From Vibrio mangrovi (GTDB lineage Bacteria; Pseudomonadota; Gammaproteobacteria; Enterobacterales; Vibrionaceae), in NCBI RefSeq assembly GCF_024346955.1, contig NZ_AP024884.1, forward strand, positions 248,001-312,000: 64,000 bases of DNA. Reading direction: 5' to 3'. Positions within the stretch are counted from its first letter, which is position 1; the number at the start of each line of letters is the position of its first letter. Position numbers and translations under genes: made by a program. The notes beneath the pieces were generated by a model, which saw nothing but the letters and a program-made list of their open reading frames with translations, searched no databases and had not been told where the DNA came from. Below, piece after piece: positions 9,150 to 18,768 of the stretch.

Positions 9150-9836
9150 CTAAGAACGCTTTATAGTCAGTACGACTCGCCCCAGAATCCTGACTTTACC
9201 GGTTTCAATCGTGACGGCACCATCCGGGAAAACAACACGTATATATTGCTCCGGTAAGCGTTGCACTGTGTGAAGTATGATTTTGCCATCCATATCTATG
9301 AGATAGGTGCCGGAAACGATATCCTGGGTATTCTGATCGATAAGGTAAATGGTATCAGAGGTCTCAACCTCGATAGTTGACGCCGCTTTGAGACGAAGTT
9401 CGTGCATTCGTTGTGCGGCATAAGGAGATTCTCCGGTACTGATGAGATCACCGTGCCTGAGACTGAAACGTTGCAGAATAACTGTTGCGTGCTGATAAAT
9501 CTGGCGGGTTTCTGTCTGGGAATGATAAAAACCGGCCTGATCCTGGATCCGCGGAATGAACTCGTGACTTTCCCAGAGAGAAGGATGTAAGTCCGTATGT
9601 GGATAATCCTTAGGCAAGGCCAGGTGTTTAATTGGAATCCCCAGAGCGAGGTGGAGTCTGACGATTAATTCATGCGATGTCCTGCCATGAGCATTCCAGG
9701 TACTGAATGTAGATTTCGGGACATTCAGCAGATTGGATAATTCTATATAATCTTTACATTGAGTTTGCAGTTTCAGATTATTGGTAAATGCTGAACCTTT
9801 GAGGTAATGAAACGCCTTAATATTGTCATTTGACAT
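9150..9836 (-). CDS. Phage CI-type repressor with degenerate S24 domain
   Basis: 228 residues. Residues 25-75 form a helix-turn-helix of the phage CI type (LSNLLNVPKSTFSTWNAHG). The C-terminal part (about 130-225) resembles the LexA/CI S24 fold (YLIDQNTQDIVSGTYLIDMDG), but the expected Ser-Met catalytic pair is not seen, and Thr stands where the catalytic Lys is expected (HTVQRL). It may therefore dimerise without self-cleavage. No phage genes surround it. A tandem repeat sits directly upstream at 9848-9870 and may be its operator. It could belong to an eroded prophage or control the distant tailocin. Confidence 0.7.
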   Translation of the reverse strand: MSNDNIKAFHYLKGSAFTNNLKLQTQCKDYIELSNLLNVPKSTFSTWNAHGRTSHELIVRLHLALGIPIKHLALPKDYPHTDLHPSLWESHEFIPRIQDQAGFYHSQTETRQIYQHATVILQRFSLRHGDLISTGESPYAAQRMHELRLKAASTIEVETSDTIYLIDQNTQDIVSGTYLIDMDGKIILHTVQRLPEQYIRVVFPDGAVTIETGKVRILGRVVLTIKRS

Positions 9837-9847
9837 TCTGAAGCCCT

Positions 9848-9870
9848 ATTTTAGTATGATTTTAGTATGA
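9848..9870 (-). promoter_or_regulatory. Tandem operator-like repeat upstream of the CI-type gene
   Basis: ATTTTAGTATGA occurs twice with an 11-base period (9848-9859, 9859-9870), so both copies face the same side of the helix. It begins 11 bases upstream of the repressor start, as expected for an autoregulatory site. Confidence 0.45.
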
Positions 9871-9957
9871 GATTGTCTGGGTAAGCTTTATCTGTTTCAG
9901 GCGGAGATTTAAGATTCTTATATCAGATTTAAACAGGTTATATCGCCCACCAGACAT

Positions 9958-10065
9958 GTGAAAAAAATAATATCACTGGCTGTCGCGGAGAAAAGCCAGG
10001 TGGCTGCGTACTCCGTCGCAAAAGGTGTAATTGATTCGATGTCTGTTACCTGTCTGTTTCTGTAG
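9958..10065 (+). CDS. Possible 35-residue peptide
   Basis: A GTG frame encodes a peptide starting VKKIISLAVAEKSQVAAY. No good ribosome site is present. It is kept only because it precedes the better-supported 54-residue gene in the same orientation. Confidence 0.2.
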   Translation: MKKIISLAVAEKSQVAAYSVAKGVIDSMSVTCLFL

Positions 10066-10129
10066 AACCTATTTTTTCCGGGTACCGTTATGAATATAAA
10101 CGGAATGATTTATTGAGCAGGTGAAGTAT

Positions 10130-10294
10130 ATGCTATTAGAAGATCAGGATTTTTTTGTTGAATCAGTTGAATTTGTCTTAGATGCTGTCGCACAGGATCA
10201 GGTCGGGGCGAGTCGGGCGGATATTGGTATTTATCTGATTGGTTTATTAATTGCCGATCAGAAAATGAGGTCAGAGGTCGGTGCTGAATCATGA
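10130..10294 (+). CDS. Small hypothetical protein (54 residues)
   Basis: The ATG at 10130 follows a strong AGGTGA site at 10120-10125. The product starts MLLEDQDFFVESVEFVLDAV and is acidic and probably helical, with a hydrophobic centre (IGIYLIGLLIADQ). No family was recognised. It lies between the CI-type repressor and the alcohol dehydrogenase without any close partner. Confidence 0.55.
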   Translation: MLLEDQDFFVESVEFVLDAVAQDQVGASRADIGIYLIGLLIADQKMRSEVGAES

Positions 10295-10614
10295 ATGGAT
10301 AATATATTTATATATATCAGTATAGCTATCAGAAAGCGTGGCTTATAAAGCTGATTTGATGCGATAAATACATTTTGTTTTCAGATAAATACATTTTTAT
10401 TTATGTAATTTATTAATTAATGAAATGAATGTTAGGTGAGGCAGTAAATATTTTGTTGCTTGCCTCACTCATATGATTTAATTAATTTTATGATTGAAAA
10501 TAAATCATAATGTATTATGCTCGTACGCCTTTATTAGTCATATATTAATGATGTTGACTGACGATCAAGATGATTTGTCATCAGCAGGTATTCATCACGA
10601 AACAGGAGATGGTC
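10295..10614. other. Regulatory-looking region upstream of the alcohol dehydrogenase
   Basis: AT-rich, no gene. GATAAATACATTTT occurs twice as a direct repeat (10363-10376, 10384-10397; 21-base period). A hairpin with 8-bp arms GTGAGGCA/TGCCTCAC lies at 10436-10468. The direct repeats could be a binding site; the hairpin could end transcription from the small gene upstream, although its T run is poor. Confidence 0.4.
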
Positions 10615-11667
10615 ATGAAAACAGTTGGCTACGCAGCATACAGTCAGGGAGCAGCTTTAGAACCGTATGCATTTGAACGTCGGGAACTGAGAGAGAATGA
10701 TATTGCAATCGAGATTCTCTACTGCGGGGTGTGCCATTCGGATCTGCATTCAGTTCGTAATGACTGGGGTGGCTCAGAATATCCGCTGGTTCCGGGACAC
10801 GAAATTGTTGGTCGGGTTACTGCTGTTGGTCCCGATGTATCACGTTTCAAGGTAGGAGAAACTGTTGCTGTCGGATGTATGGTGGATTCATGTCAGGAAT
10901 GTGACCAGTGTGAAGCAGGTGAAGAACAGTTCTGTCGTGAAGGGATGACACCGACCTATTGTGGTCACGATCGTCATACTCATGAAGTAACACAGGGTGG
11001 CTATGCGCGCCATGTTGTTGTCCGTGAAGAGTTTGTTTTGTCCGTTCCTGAATCTCTGGATCTTTCCCGCGCAGCGCCACTGCTGTGTGCAGGGATTACA
11101 ACCTACTCGCCACTACGGGCATGGGATGTAAAAGAAGGAACAAGAGTCGCGGTACTCGGGCTTGGTGGTCTTGGTCATATGGCTGTGAAGCTTGCTGTTG
11201 CAATGGGTGCGGTCGTGACAGTTGTTGGTCGTACGGACTCAAAAATTGAAGACGCAAAAGCGCTGGGTGCTCAACATTATCTGATCTCTTCAGATGAAGC
11301 AGCAATGGCTCAGGCTCAGTCCAGTTTTGATCTGATCATTGATACAATTCCGGTTAAGCATGACGTGACAACTTACGTTCCGCTGATGGATGTGGATGGT
11401 ACACTGGTTATCGTTGGTCAGGTTGGTCTGCTGGATGAACCGTCAACCATACCGATGATCTTTGGTCGTCGCCGGATCGCGGGTTCGTTGATCGGTGGTA
11501 TTGCTGAAACACAGGAAATGCTCGATTTCTGCGGGAAACATAACGTATTGCCTGAATGCGAAATTATCCGGATGGATGAAATCAATGAAGCTTACGAACG
11601 GATGGAACGCTCTGATGTCCGTTATCGTTTCGTTATCGATATGGCAACGATGCCTGAGAGCGCTTGA
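10615..11667 (+). CDS. Zinc-dependent NAD(P) alcohol dehydrogenase, YahK/CAD type
   Basis: 350 residues of the medium-chain dehydrogenase family. The catalytic zinc site is CGVCHSDLH plus PGHE, the structural zinc site is the four-Cys lobe CQECDQC...C, and the nucleotide fold is GLGGLGHMAVKLA. Such enzymes reduce a wide range of aldehydes with NADPH. The start at 10615 follows AGGAGA; an upstream in-frame ATG at 10570 lacks a site. The gene stands alone and is closed by the terminator at 11723. Confidence 0.92.
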   Translation: MKTVGYAAYSQGAALEPYAFERRELRENDIAIEILYCGVCHSDLHSVRNDWGGSEYPLVPGHEIVGRVTAVGPDVSRFKVGETVAVGCMVDSCQECDQCEAGEEQFCREGMTPTYCGHDRHTHEVTQGGYARHVVVREEFVLSVPESLDLSRAAPLLCAGITTYSPLRAWDVKEGTRVAVLGLGGLGHMAVKLAVAMGAVVTVVGRTDSKIEDAKALGAQHYLISSDEAAMAQAQSSFDLIIDTIPVKHDVTTYVPLMDVDGTLVIVGQVGLLDEPSTIPMIFGRRRIAGSLIGGIAETQEMLDFCGKHNVLPECEIIRMDEINEAYERMERSDVRYRFVIDMATMPESA

Positions 11668-11722
11668 TTCAGACACTGCTGAAAGTCAATGTGACCTGAT
11701 GTTCAAGGTTTTATTTAATAAA

Positions 11723-11744
11723 TGCACCTGCGGGTGCATTTTTT
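11723..11744 (+). terminator. Terminator after the alcohol dehydrogenase
   Basis: Stem TGCACC/GGTGCA with loop TGCG, followed by six T (11739-11744). Confidence 0.9.
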
Positions 11745-11790
11745 ATGACTGTACTTGCCATGTCTAATTGCATCTTTTCGAAGATTTTTT

Positions 11791-12474
11791 CTAGGACAAT
11801 GACGCGCCACCACAAATCACCAGTTCTTGCCCGGTAATGGCTCCGGCATGCGGTGAAGCAATATATCTGACATATTCGGCAACTTCCTGAGGCTGGATAT
11901 AACGGCCTATCGGCGGGAGTTTCGGTGGAGACTGCTGTCTTTGCGGATCAGCCAGCATCGGTGTTTCCGTTGCTCCGGGAGCGATGATATTGGCAGTTAT
12001 ACCTTTGGTAGCAAGCTCCGCAGCCCAACTGCGAACCATGCCAACCATCGCCGACTTCGTCGCAACATACTGTGAGCGACCGGCAACACCACGAGATGTC
12101 CGGCTGCCAATCAGGATAATGCGCCCTCCGGATCCCATTTTGGGTACCAATGTGTTTGCAAGTAGCTCTGCGACATGGATATGGAGATGCCACAGCGTCT
12201 GGCTTTCCGGTAAATTGAGCTGACCTAAAGGCGCTGAGGTCATTTTCCCGGCAGCGTGAATTAATGCATCGATCGTTGTGATGTCCTCAAGGCTGTGCAG
12301 GAGCTGGGCGGTATTCATCAAGTCGACACGAATGGTGGTGAAATCCGGATGGTGAATTTCAGGCGCTGTCCGGCTCAGTCCGGTGACTCGCCAGCCATCA
12401 TTCAGCAGGGTTGTGACAATTGCCAGTCCAATACCGGAACTGGCTCCGGTTACCAGTGCATGTCTTTTTTTCAT
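11791..12474 (-). CDS. Short-chain dehydrogenase/reductase (SDR)
   Basis: 227 residues of a classical SDR: cofactor motif VTGASSGIG at the start, then ILIGSRTSRG and the catalytic Tyr-Lys pair in YVATK. It is the last gene of the leftward catabolic arm, 89 bases after the sialidase-fold gene. It may oxidise or reduce a hydroxyl of the imported substrate; the substrate is unknown. Confidence 0.88.
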   Translation of the reverse strand: MKKRHALVTGASSGIGLAIVTTLLNDGWRVTGLSRTAPEIHHPDFTTIRVDLMNTAQLLHSLEDITTIDALIHAAGKMTSAPLGQLNLPESQTLWHLHIHVAELLANTLVPKMGSGGRIILIGSRTSRGVAGRSQYVATKSAMVGMVRSWAAELATKGITANIIAPGATETPMLADPQRQQSPPKLPPIGRYIQPQEVAEYVRYIASPHAGAITGQELVICGGASLS

Positions 12475-12563
12475 ATTATTCCCGGTATGATTTTTTCAGT
12501 ATGTTGATGTGATTTTCAACGTTGTTTTATGAGCTACCGGGGTTTTTCCGGCAGCTCTGAACG

Positions 12564-13730
12564 TCAGCAGAGAGATTCCGCCGGATAGCGGACGTACTTG
12601 ATTGCCTGACGGAAGTAGGTGTAGGCAATATGAAGTGCACCGTCTGTACCCTGAGTAATAGTCGGATAAGAAAATTCCCGGTTTAGTTTCTGTTGAGAGT
12701 TGTTGGTCATACAATAACCATCTCCTTCATCCAGATGAATGATTTCCTCCCAGCTTTCACCATTGTTTCTGGATATTGCCAGAGACATCGGAGCCCGTGG
12801 TGCGCCCCAGAAAGCGGAACGACCTGCGGTGATTTCCGGTTCTTTCACCCCGCTGTCATCTTCAATTTCATCGTAGAGAGAACTTCTCCGTTCTGTTGCT
12901 CCGGCAGCACTCATCGCGTTGAAAACCAGAGCCAGATCGCCATTATGTAGTGTTGTGACCTGAATCGATGAGTTGTTATTCGGTAATGATGTCGGTACCG
13001 GGGCGCTCCAGGTGATGCCTTCGTCTTCAGAAAAGCTCTGATAGATGTGATCTGCCCAGCGGCTACGGTATAGCGCAATCAGTCTGCCATCCTGAAGCGG
13101 GGTAATACACATGTGAACACACCCCAGACTGTCGGGGACTTCTACGTTGTACCAGGTTTTGCCCTGATCATCCGAAATACGGACACCACTGGTATCATAG
13201 TTGCCAACCCATTTCTCACCGGGATTGACCGTACAGTAGAAAACTGGGAGCAGCCATCTTCCGCCAGGAAGTACCACCACCGGCTGGCGGATGAATGTTC
13301 CGGGTTCATCGATCAGTGTCGCGATCTTTCCCCAGGTTTCACCGTAATCACGGGATTGGCGGTAGCGGACAATTGCAGTGTCCTGATTACCGGATAACTG
13401 CGCTGTCCACATCAGCCATAAAATGCCTTGTGGATCCAGAAACAGCACCGGATTCTGTTCGGAACGGGTCGGGTCATCAGATAGCCGGACTGGTGATTCC
13501 CACTGATTACTGTTGGATCGAAGCCGGGTACACAGCACCGATATATCCGCAACGCCTTCCTGTGTTCCGGCAAACCAGACACAAAGCAAGTCACCATTAG
13601 GCAGACATAAGAGATTTGAGGCATGATTCTGCGGATAATCAGAAGGCAGCATCGCAGTCATATAGGATGGCTGCCCCTCTGTTACTGTTAATATTCCATT
13701 TTTCTCGACTAAGACGCTGTCTTGGCTCAT
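12564..13730 (-). CDS. Sialidase-fold (BNR/Asp-box) protein, cytoplasmic
   Basis: 388 residues with four Asp-box motifs: SRDYGETW, SDDQGKTW, SEDEGITW and SRNNGESW, typical of a six-bladed sialidase propeller (BNR_2 type). There is no signal peptide and no clear FRIP motif, so it is not a standard secreted sialidase. The start has GGAGT upstream. It lies 76 bases after the TRAP permease in an operon with a DapA-type aldolase, so it may release an acid sugar inside the cell or be a related hydrolase or lyase. The exact activity is not known. Confidence 0.75.
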   Translation of the reverse strand: MSQDSVLVEKNGILTVTEGQPSYMTAMLPSDYPQNHASNLLCLPNGDLLCVWFAGTQEGVADISVLCTRLRSNSNQWESPVRLSDDPTRSEQNPVLFLDPQGILWLMWTAQLSGNQDTAIVRYRQSRDYGETWGKIATLIDEPGTFIRQPVVVLPGGRWLLPVFYCTVNPGEKWVGNYDTSGVRISDDQGKTWYNVEVPDSLGCVHMCITPLQDGRLIALYRSRWADHIYQSFSEDEGITWSAPVPTSLPNNNSSIQVTTLHNGDLALVFNAMSAAGATERRSSLYDEIEDDSGVKEPEITAGRSAFWGAPRAPMSLAISRNNGESWEEIIHLDEGDGYCMTNNSQQKLNREFSYPTITQGTDGALHIAYTYFRQAIKYVRYPAESLC

Positions 13731-13806
13731 TCGGGACTCCGTTGCGTTGTATAAATTTTATAGGCTAAGCGGGCTCCTGAAGGATAAGGAGCCTGTGTTT
13801 GGGGCA

Positions 13807-15687
13807 TCATGCGGTTTTCACCCGGGTTACGTATCGTCCCGATGTTTTCCAGCACCAGACAATCAGTGCGGCAGACATTGTGAGGAACAGAAGCCAGAGT
13901 GGTGATGCTGATGTATCCAGAACCAGTCCTATGCTGGCAATCAGGAACAATAGCCGTTCCAGCCAGTTGAGATCCCGTTTCAGCCATCCCTGTAAGAACA
14001 CTGCCCAACAGAATGTCGCGACTAGCATGCCAATGAAAGCAATCAGAATCAGATACCAGCTTCCTTTCCACAGGACGACCGGATCGGAGATGAAGCTGAA
14101 TGGAACCAGAAAGATGACCAGCGCATAGGAAAATGCAATAAAGCCGGTTTTTGAGGAATCACTCTTACCGATGGCTGATGCGGCATAAGCGCAGAGGGCA
14201 ACCGGTGGTGTCACCATCGAGAGAACGCAGTAATACATGATGAACATGTTTGCAGCCAGTCGGTCAACGCCCATATCGATGATCGCCGGGGCGAAGATGA
14301 TCGAGCCGATAATATATGCAGCAACCGTCGGTAATCCCATTCCCATGATAATGCAGCCGATAATCACCATGATGAGTGACAGGTACAGATTGTTACTGCC
14401 GATTTCACTGAGAATCTCAACAAACTTGAACGCCAGATTGGACTGAGTTGCCAGTACCATGATGATCCCGACCGATGCGAGCGGTACGGAAACCCACGCC
14501 ATCTGTCTGGCTGTATCCATCAGCATCGGAAAGAGAACTTTGTAGCTGTAACGGGTACTTTTTCGCAGGAGCGGAGCAAGTAGCGCAACAACAGTCCCTA
14601 CGAATGCCGCGTACGGGGCAGAATATCCGGCCACCAGTGCGATGATGAGAAACAGAGGAGAGATCAACAGATGCATCCGGGGACGGAGCGGTTCAAAATT
14701 CAGATCTTCTTTAGAAATGTTACCGACACCTGATTTCCGGGCTCTGAGATCAATGATAACAAACAGGGCAAAGTAGAAGGCTGCGGCCGGGATGATCCCT
14801 GCTGCGGCAATGTCGGTATAAGGAATACCCAGCATGTCTGCCATGACAAATGCAGCGATACCCATAATCGGTGGCATCAGTTGTCCGCCGGTAGAAGCGA
14901 TGGCCTCTGTTGCTGCGGCCTGTTCTTTGGTGTAGCCGGAACGTTTCATGATCGGGATGGTGAGTACGCCGGTCGAGGTGGTATTGGCAACCGCAGAACC
15001 GCTGACCATACCGAATAGTGCAGACCCGAGCAGCGACATTTTGGCAGCGCCGCCTTTCAGCGAGGCTGTTGCCATCATGGCCAGATCGATGAAGACACTA
15101 CCACCGCCGGTGATCGTGAAAACACAGCCGAACATAACAAAAAAGAAGACAAAGTTAATCGCGGTACTGGCGGTAATCCCGAACAGTCCGTCGGTCTGCA
15201 TACTGATTAACTCGGTCATCGTATCGAGTGAAAAGCCTTCAAAGGCCGTCCATCCCGGAAAATAAGGGCCGAGGAAACCGTAGGCAACGAAGATCAGTAC
15301 TACGGACAGCAGTGAGAAACCGACAGAACGTCTGACGGCTTCAAACAGCATCAGCCCACCGGCGATAAATGCATATTTATCTGACCACAGGATGTCATCG
15401 ATCATCTCCAGTCTGGTTTCCAGCCGGGGAATAGAAACGTAATAGTGGTAGACAACAGAGAGTGCGATACCAATACAACAGAGATCAATTACCCTGCCTA
15501 AATAGAGCAGAGCCGGTTTTTTAAACTGAATTGGCTGAAAGCAGATGACCAGTGCGGTCGCCATATAAACATGGATCGATGCGGCAGTCAGTGGTGAAAC
15601 CGGCACAAAGAACTGTTTGAGAAGAAACAGAATATAGGCTATTGCAAGAATAGCCTTGATTGTATTCAGTATATGGTCATATTTCAT
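13807..15687 (-). CDS. TRAP transporter fused DctQM-type permease (TAXI class)
   Basis: 626 residues, almost wholly hydrophobic, the size of fused small-plus-large TRAP permeases that pair with TAXI receptors. Conserved parts visible include GSALFGMVSGSAVANT and GMGLPTVAAYI. TRAP systems import organic acids using a sodium gradient. AAGGT lies before the ATG. It follows its receptor gene by 32 bases in the same operon. Confidence 0.93.
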   Translation of the reverse strand: MKYDHILNTIKAILAIAYILFLLKQFFVPVSPLTAASIHVYMATALVICFQPIQFKKPALLYLGRVIDLCCIGIALSVVYHYYVSIPRLETRLEMIDDILWSDKYAFIAGGLMLFEAVRRSVGFSLLSVVLIFVAYGFLGPYFPGWTAFEGFSLDTMTELISMQTDGLFGITASTAINFVFFFVMFGCVFTITGGGSVFIDLAMMATASLKGGAAKMSLLGSALFGMVSGSAVANTTSTGVLTIPIMKRSGYTKEQAAATEAIASTGGQLMPPIMGIAAFVMADMLGIPYTDIAAAGIIPAAAFYFALFVIIDLRARKSGVGNISKEDLNFEPLRPRMHLLISPLFLIIALVAGYSAPYAAFVGTVVALLAPLLRKSTRYSYKVLFPMLMDTARQMAWVSVPLASVGIIMVLATQSNLAFKFVEILSEIGSNNLYLSLIMVIIGCIIMGMGLPTVAAYIIGSIIFAPAIIDMGVDRLAANMFIMYYCVLSMVTPPVALCAYAASAIGKSDSSKTGFIAFSYALVIFLVPFSFISDPVVLWKGSWYLILIAFIGMLVATFCWAVFLQGWLKRDLNWLERLLFLIASIGLVLDTSASPLWLLFLTMSAALIVWCWKTSGRYVTRVKTA

Positions 15688-15719
15688 AACAATACCTTAC
15701 ATACTTTTGTCTGACCGGC

Positions 15720-16715
15720 TTACTTCATCCAGCCTTTTTCACGGTAGTACTTTTCAGCCCCTGGGTGCAGGCTAATCAATGCTGCGTGCTTACCGATATT
15801 TTCCGGATGCCAGAATTTCAGCGGAGAGTGGGTATGTTTAATGTCCTGCTGGTGCTCGACCAGAGCTTTGGTGATGTTATAGACCGTATTTTCATCAACT
15901 TTGGCATTGGTGACAAAAACAGTGGCACTGACCGGATTCACGTAATCCTTAGTCTGCCCATTGTAAGTACCGGCTGGCATGGTTCCGGTCGGCAACCCGA
16001 GTTTTGCCAGATCCTTGAGAACTTTATCGCTGTACGGAATGTAAACAACGTCGTTAGTCAGGGTCATTTCAGTTAGGTTCGGATGCATTGCCGGGACGTT
16101 ATCGATATACACATCGATCGCATTGTCACGCATCATCTGAGCTGCCTGACCACTGCCCATCTGAACAACTTTGTCTTCATCTTTCAGTGTGCTGATATCG
16201 GTTCCCAGTGATTTGAAAATATAATCGGCAATAATCGGTACCTGAGAACCGGTCGGTTTCATGGCGATACGGACATTCTTGGCATGGATGATCTTTTCAA
16301 GCGTGTCATTACCGGTTTCTTCAACCCAGGCTTTGCGTGCAATCGTGATCGTGTAGGCCTGCTGAACATCATCTAAAACCATTCTGAGATTTTGATTTTT
16401 CTTGCCTTTGTAAATATCAGTCAGACCATCTCTGGCCCAGACGGTGGCATTGGATGTGGTGAATCCGAAATCAGCTTTTCCCTGATTGACCACAACCGGA
16501 TTCGTCATACCGCCACCGCGAGGGATAAGTTTGATTTTATATTCATCGTGGGTGGCTTTCGGAATGAGTTGTGAGAAGGTCGTTCCGTAGGTATACCAGC
16601 CGTTTCCGGGAGGCTGTGAAATAATGGTCGACGTGGTTGCCTGAGACAATCCCGTCACCAGCAAAGTCGAGAAAGCAAGAGCTCTGGCAGCATTTTTTAA
16701 CTTATTATTCAACAT
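15720..16715 (-). CDS. TRAP transporter solute receptor, TAXI family
   Basis: About 331 residues with a cleavable signal peptide (lysines, then AALFST-like hydrophobic core, ending near SQA). The body has NGWYTYGTTFSQLIP, GGGMTNPVVVNQGKADFGF and the C-terminal HPGAEKYYREKGW typical of TAXI receptors. It captures the substrate in the periplasm. The ATG at 16715 gives the best signal peptide and has AAGGA nine bases upstream; an alternative ATG at 16739 overlaps the aldolase stop. Confidence 0.92.
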   Translation of the reverse strand: MLNNKLKNAARALAFSTLLVTGLSQATTSTIISQPPGNGWYTYGTTFSQLIPKATHDEYKIKLIPRGGGMTNPVVVNQGKADFGFTTSNATVWARDGLTDIYKGKKNQNLRMVLDDVQQAYTITIARKAWVEETGNDTLEKIIHAKNVRIAMKPTGSQVPIIADYIFKSLGTDISTLKDEDKVVQMGSGQAAQMMRDNAIDVYIDNVPAMHPNLTEMTLTNDVVYIPYSDKVLKDLAKLGLPTGTMPAGTYNGQTKDYVNPVSATVFVTNAKVDENTVYNITKALVEHQQDIKHTHSPLKFWHPENIGKHAALISLHPGAEKYYREKGWMK

Positions 16716-16735
16716 AGTAGGGTATCCTTTTGTGG

Positions 16736-17620
16736 TCATGAGATTCGTTGTTTAATAATATTCTGAATCTGTTCAATGTCCGTTTGGCTGAAGTGCACCG
16801 GGTAACGGCTGTCGCCGACATTTTCACCCAGTAGATTTAAGGTTTGCTTGACGACAGCCGGTGCAAATGCAATTGGATATAAGTGGCTTCGTAGGTAATT
16901 GATCACCTCCTGTGCGTTGTTTGCTGATTCGAGATCATGGCTTTTCCAGCCCTGGTAAATCTGACTGACCAGTTCCGGAACAATGTTGGCGATGCCGGAG
17001 ACACAACCGACAGCTCCATTCTGGTAACCGGTGAGTATGAGTGAGTCCGGCCCGGTCATGACATCAAACTGGTGATGTTTCCGGGAGACTTCCAGAAATC
17101 CGGACAGGCTTTCATAGCTTCCGGCACTGTCTTTAATCCCGTAAATATTCGGATGGGCGGCCAGTTGATCGGCAACAGCAGGTGAAATCGTATTGCCGGT
17201 CCGGGCTGGAATATTGTAGAGATAGACTGGTATTTCCAGGCTATCGGCGATTTCAGTGAAATAGTCGATCAGTTCCTGATCACGTAAAGCACAAAACCAG
17301 GGAGTAATGACGGAAACGGCTTGTACTCCGGAAGACTGAATATCCCGCCCGTGGGCAAGAGTACGCTGAAGGGTCAGTTCACCGATATGACTGACAACCT
17401 GAACACGTCCATCTGCCTGTTCCAGACAAATCTCAGTCACACGTCTTTTCTCAACATCACTGAGGACAAAAAACTCACCGTTTGTCCCGTTACAGAAAAT
17501 GTTGTTACCAAATCGAATTTGCCGCTCAACCTGATTTCTCAATTCTGTTTCATTGAGTGAGTCTTGTTGATCAAAGGGGGTGACAATCGCGACATAGGGT
17601 CCTTTCAATGCTTCGCTCAT
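16736..17620 (-). CDS. DapA/NanA-family class I aldolase
   Basis: 294 residues of the dihydrodipicolinate synthase family. The Schiff-base lysine is in YGIKDSAGS and the partner tyrosine in YLYNIPARTG; the front motif NGTNGEFFVLS matches the family's pyruvate-binding loop. Members cleave 2-keto-3-deoxy sugar acids to pyruvate plus an aldehyde. In this operon a catabolic aldolase is far more likely than lysine synthesis. AAGGA lies before the ATG, and only eight bases separate it from the upstream gene. Confidence 0.88.
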   Translation of the reverse strand: MSEALKGPYVAIVTPFDQQDSLNETELRNQVERQIRFGNNIFCNGTNGEFFVLSDVEKRRVTEICLEQADGRVQVVSHIGELTLQRTLAHGRDIQSSGVQAVSVITPWFCALRDQELIDYFTEIADSLEIPVYLYNIPARTGNTISPAVADQLAAHPNIYGIKDSAGSYESLSGFLEVSRKHHQFDVMTGPDSLILTGYQNGAVGCVSGIANIVPELVSQIYQGWKSHDLESANNAQEVINYLRSHLYPIAFAPAVVKQTLNLLGENVGDSRYPVHFSQTDIEQIQNIIKQRIS

Positions 17621-17628
17621 ATTTTTCC

Positions 17629-18768
17629 TTATTCACAAATACTGTTGTAGATACTCAGAACTTCCTGCTCGGTAACGGGCACCGGAGAGTTGGCGATCAG
17701 ACGTTTGACTTCCATCGCACTACGTGCCAGCTCCGGAAGTTGTGACGCTTCGATACCAATGTCATTTAAACGGGTCGGAAGTCCCAGCTGAGCGACCAGA
17801 CTCTCCAGATAATCGATCACTGCCTGGGCTTTTTTCTCTTCAGCCAGACTTGGATCGGCATCCGGCAGCAGGTCATAAACCTGAGCCATTTTTTCCTGAC
17901 AGGGCTTGCAGATGAATTTCATACACGGCACCAGCAGCAGAGAATTCGCCAGTCCGTGTGGAATCCTGAATTTCCCTCCTAACGGATAGGAAAGGGCATG
18001 AACCAGATGCGTTCCTGAATGAGAAATCGAAGCGCCGCCGAAATAGGAAGCCCATAACAGATTCAGACGAACCAGCAGATTGTCCGGTGATGTGATGACT
18101 TTTTCGATATTGGCAAAGAATTTCTGCATACCAATCAGCGCGTAATTATCACCGATAGGGTTGGATACACTGGCCGTAAAACATTCGATGAGATGACACA
18201 ATGCATCAACTGAGGTGGATGCGGTAATGTGGGCCGGCATTGACGTGGTCAGTTCCGGTGCCAGTAACACATAATCCGGTAATAATACCGGAGAAATAAT
18301 ACCGACTTTGGTGGCTCGCTCCGGGATGGCGACAATTGCATTAGGTGTTGCTTCTGCACCTGTACCGGCAGTAGTCGGAATCAGTAACAGTTCCGCCCGT
18401 TCTGTCGGCTTTTCTCCGGTCAGTAACTGTTTGAACCGTTCAACCCGTGCTGAATGTTCAGCTTTGCCGAATACAGCAATTAGTTTACTGACATCCAGTA
18501 CACTCCCGCCACCGACACCAATCACAAAATTGATGGTTGCAGGGAGTTGCTGAATTAAGCGCAAAACATCTTCTTCTCTTGGTTCTGCCGGTAAATCATC
18601 AATCACGGTCAAATGGTCACAGCTTTCACGGAGCCGGGCAATCAATTGTTCGACCTGAGGCAGTCCTCTGACGTTCGGATCGGTCGCCAGCAGGATGTCC
18701 TGATGCGAAAGCGTGATGTCTGAGATTTGATCGATATCACCGCTCAGCACTGTCGTGAAAATGTTCAT
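17629..18768 (-). CDS. Iron-containing alcohol dehydrogenase
   Basis: 379 residues of the group III iron-dependent family. The NAD motif is GVGGGSVLDVSK. Metal ligands lie in DALCHLIE, HALSYPLG and IPHGLANS. It could reduce the aldehyde released by the aldolase next door. The second ATG (18768) is preferred because AAAGGA is eight bases upstream; the first ATG is at 18777. It is the first gene of the leftward arm. Confidence 0.9.
   Translation of the reverse strand: MNIFTTVLSGDIDQISDITLSHQDILLATDPNVRGLPQVEQLIARLRESCDHLTVIDDLPAEPREEDVLRLIQQLPATINFVIGVGGGSVLDVSKLIAVFGKAEHSARVERFKQLLTGEKPTERAELLLIPTTAGTGAEATPNAIVAIPERATKVGIISPVLLPDYVLLAPELTTSMPAHITASTSVDALCHLIECFTASVSNPIGDNYALIGMQKFFANIEKVITSPDNLLVRLNLLWASYFGGASISHSGTHLVHALSYPLGGKFRIPHGLANSLLLVPCMKFICKPCQEKMAQVYDLLPDADPSLAEEKKAQAVIDYLESLVAQLGLPTRLNDIGIEASQLPELARSAMEVKRLIANSPVPVTEQEVLSIYNSICE

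Noticed and set aside
13727..14071. 114-residue leftward open frame between the sialidase-fold and TRAP permease genes
   Set aside because: It lies mostly inside the permease gene in another frame and has no domain.
16736..17620. dapA for lysine synthesis
   Set aside because: It is embedded in a TRAP/sugar-acid operon, so a catabolic aldolase is more likely.
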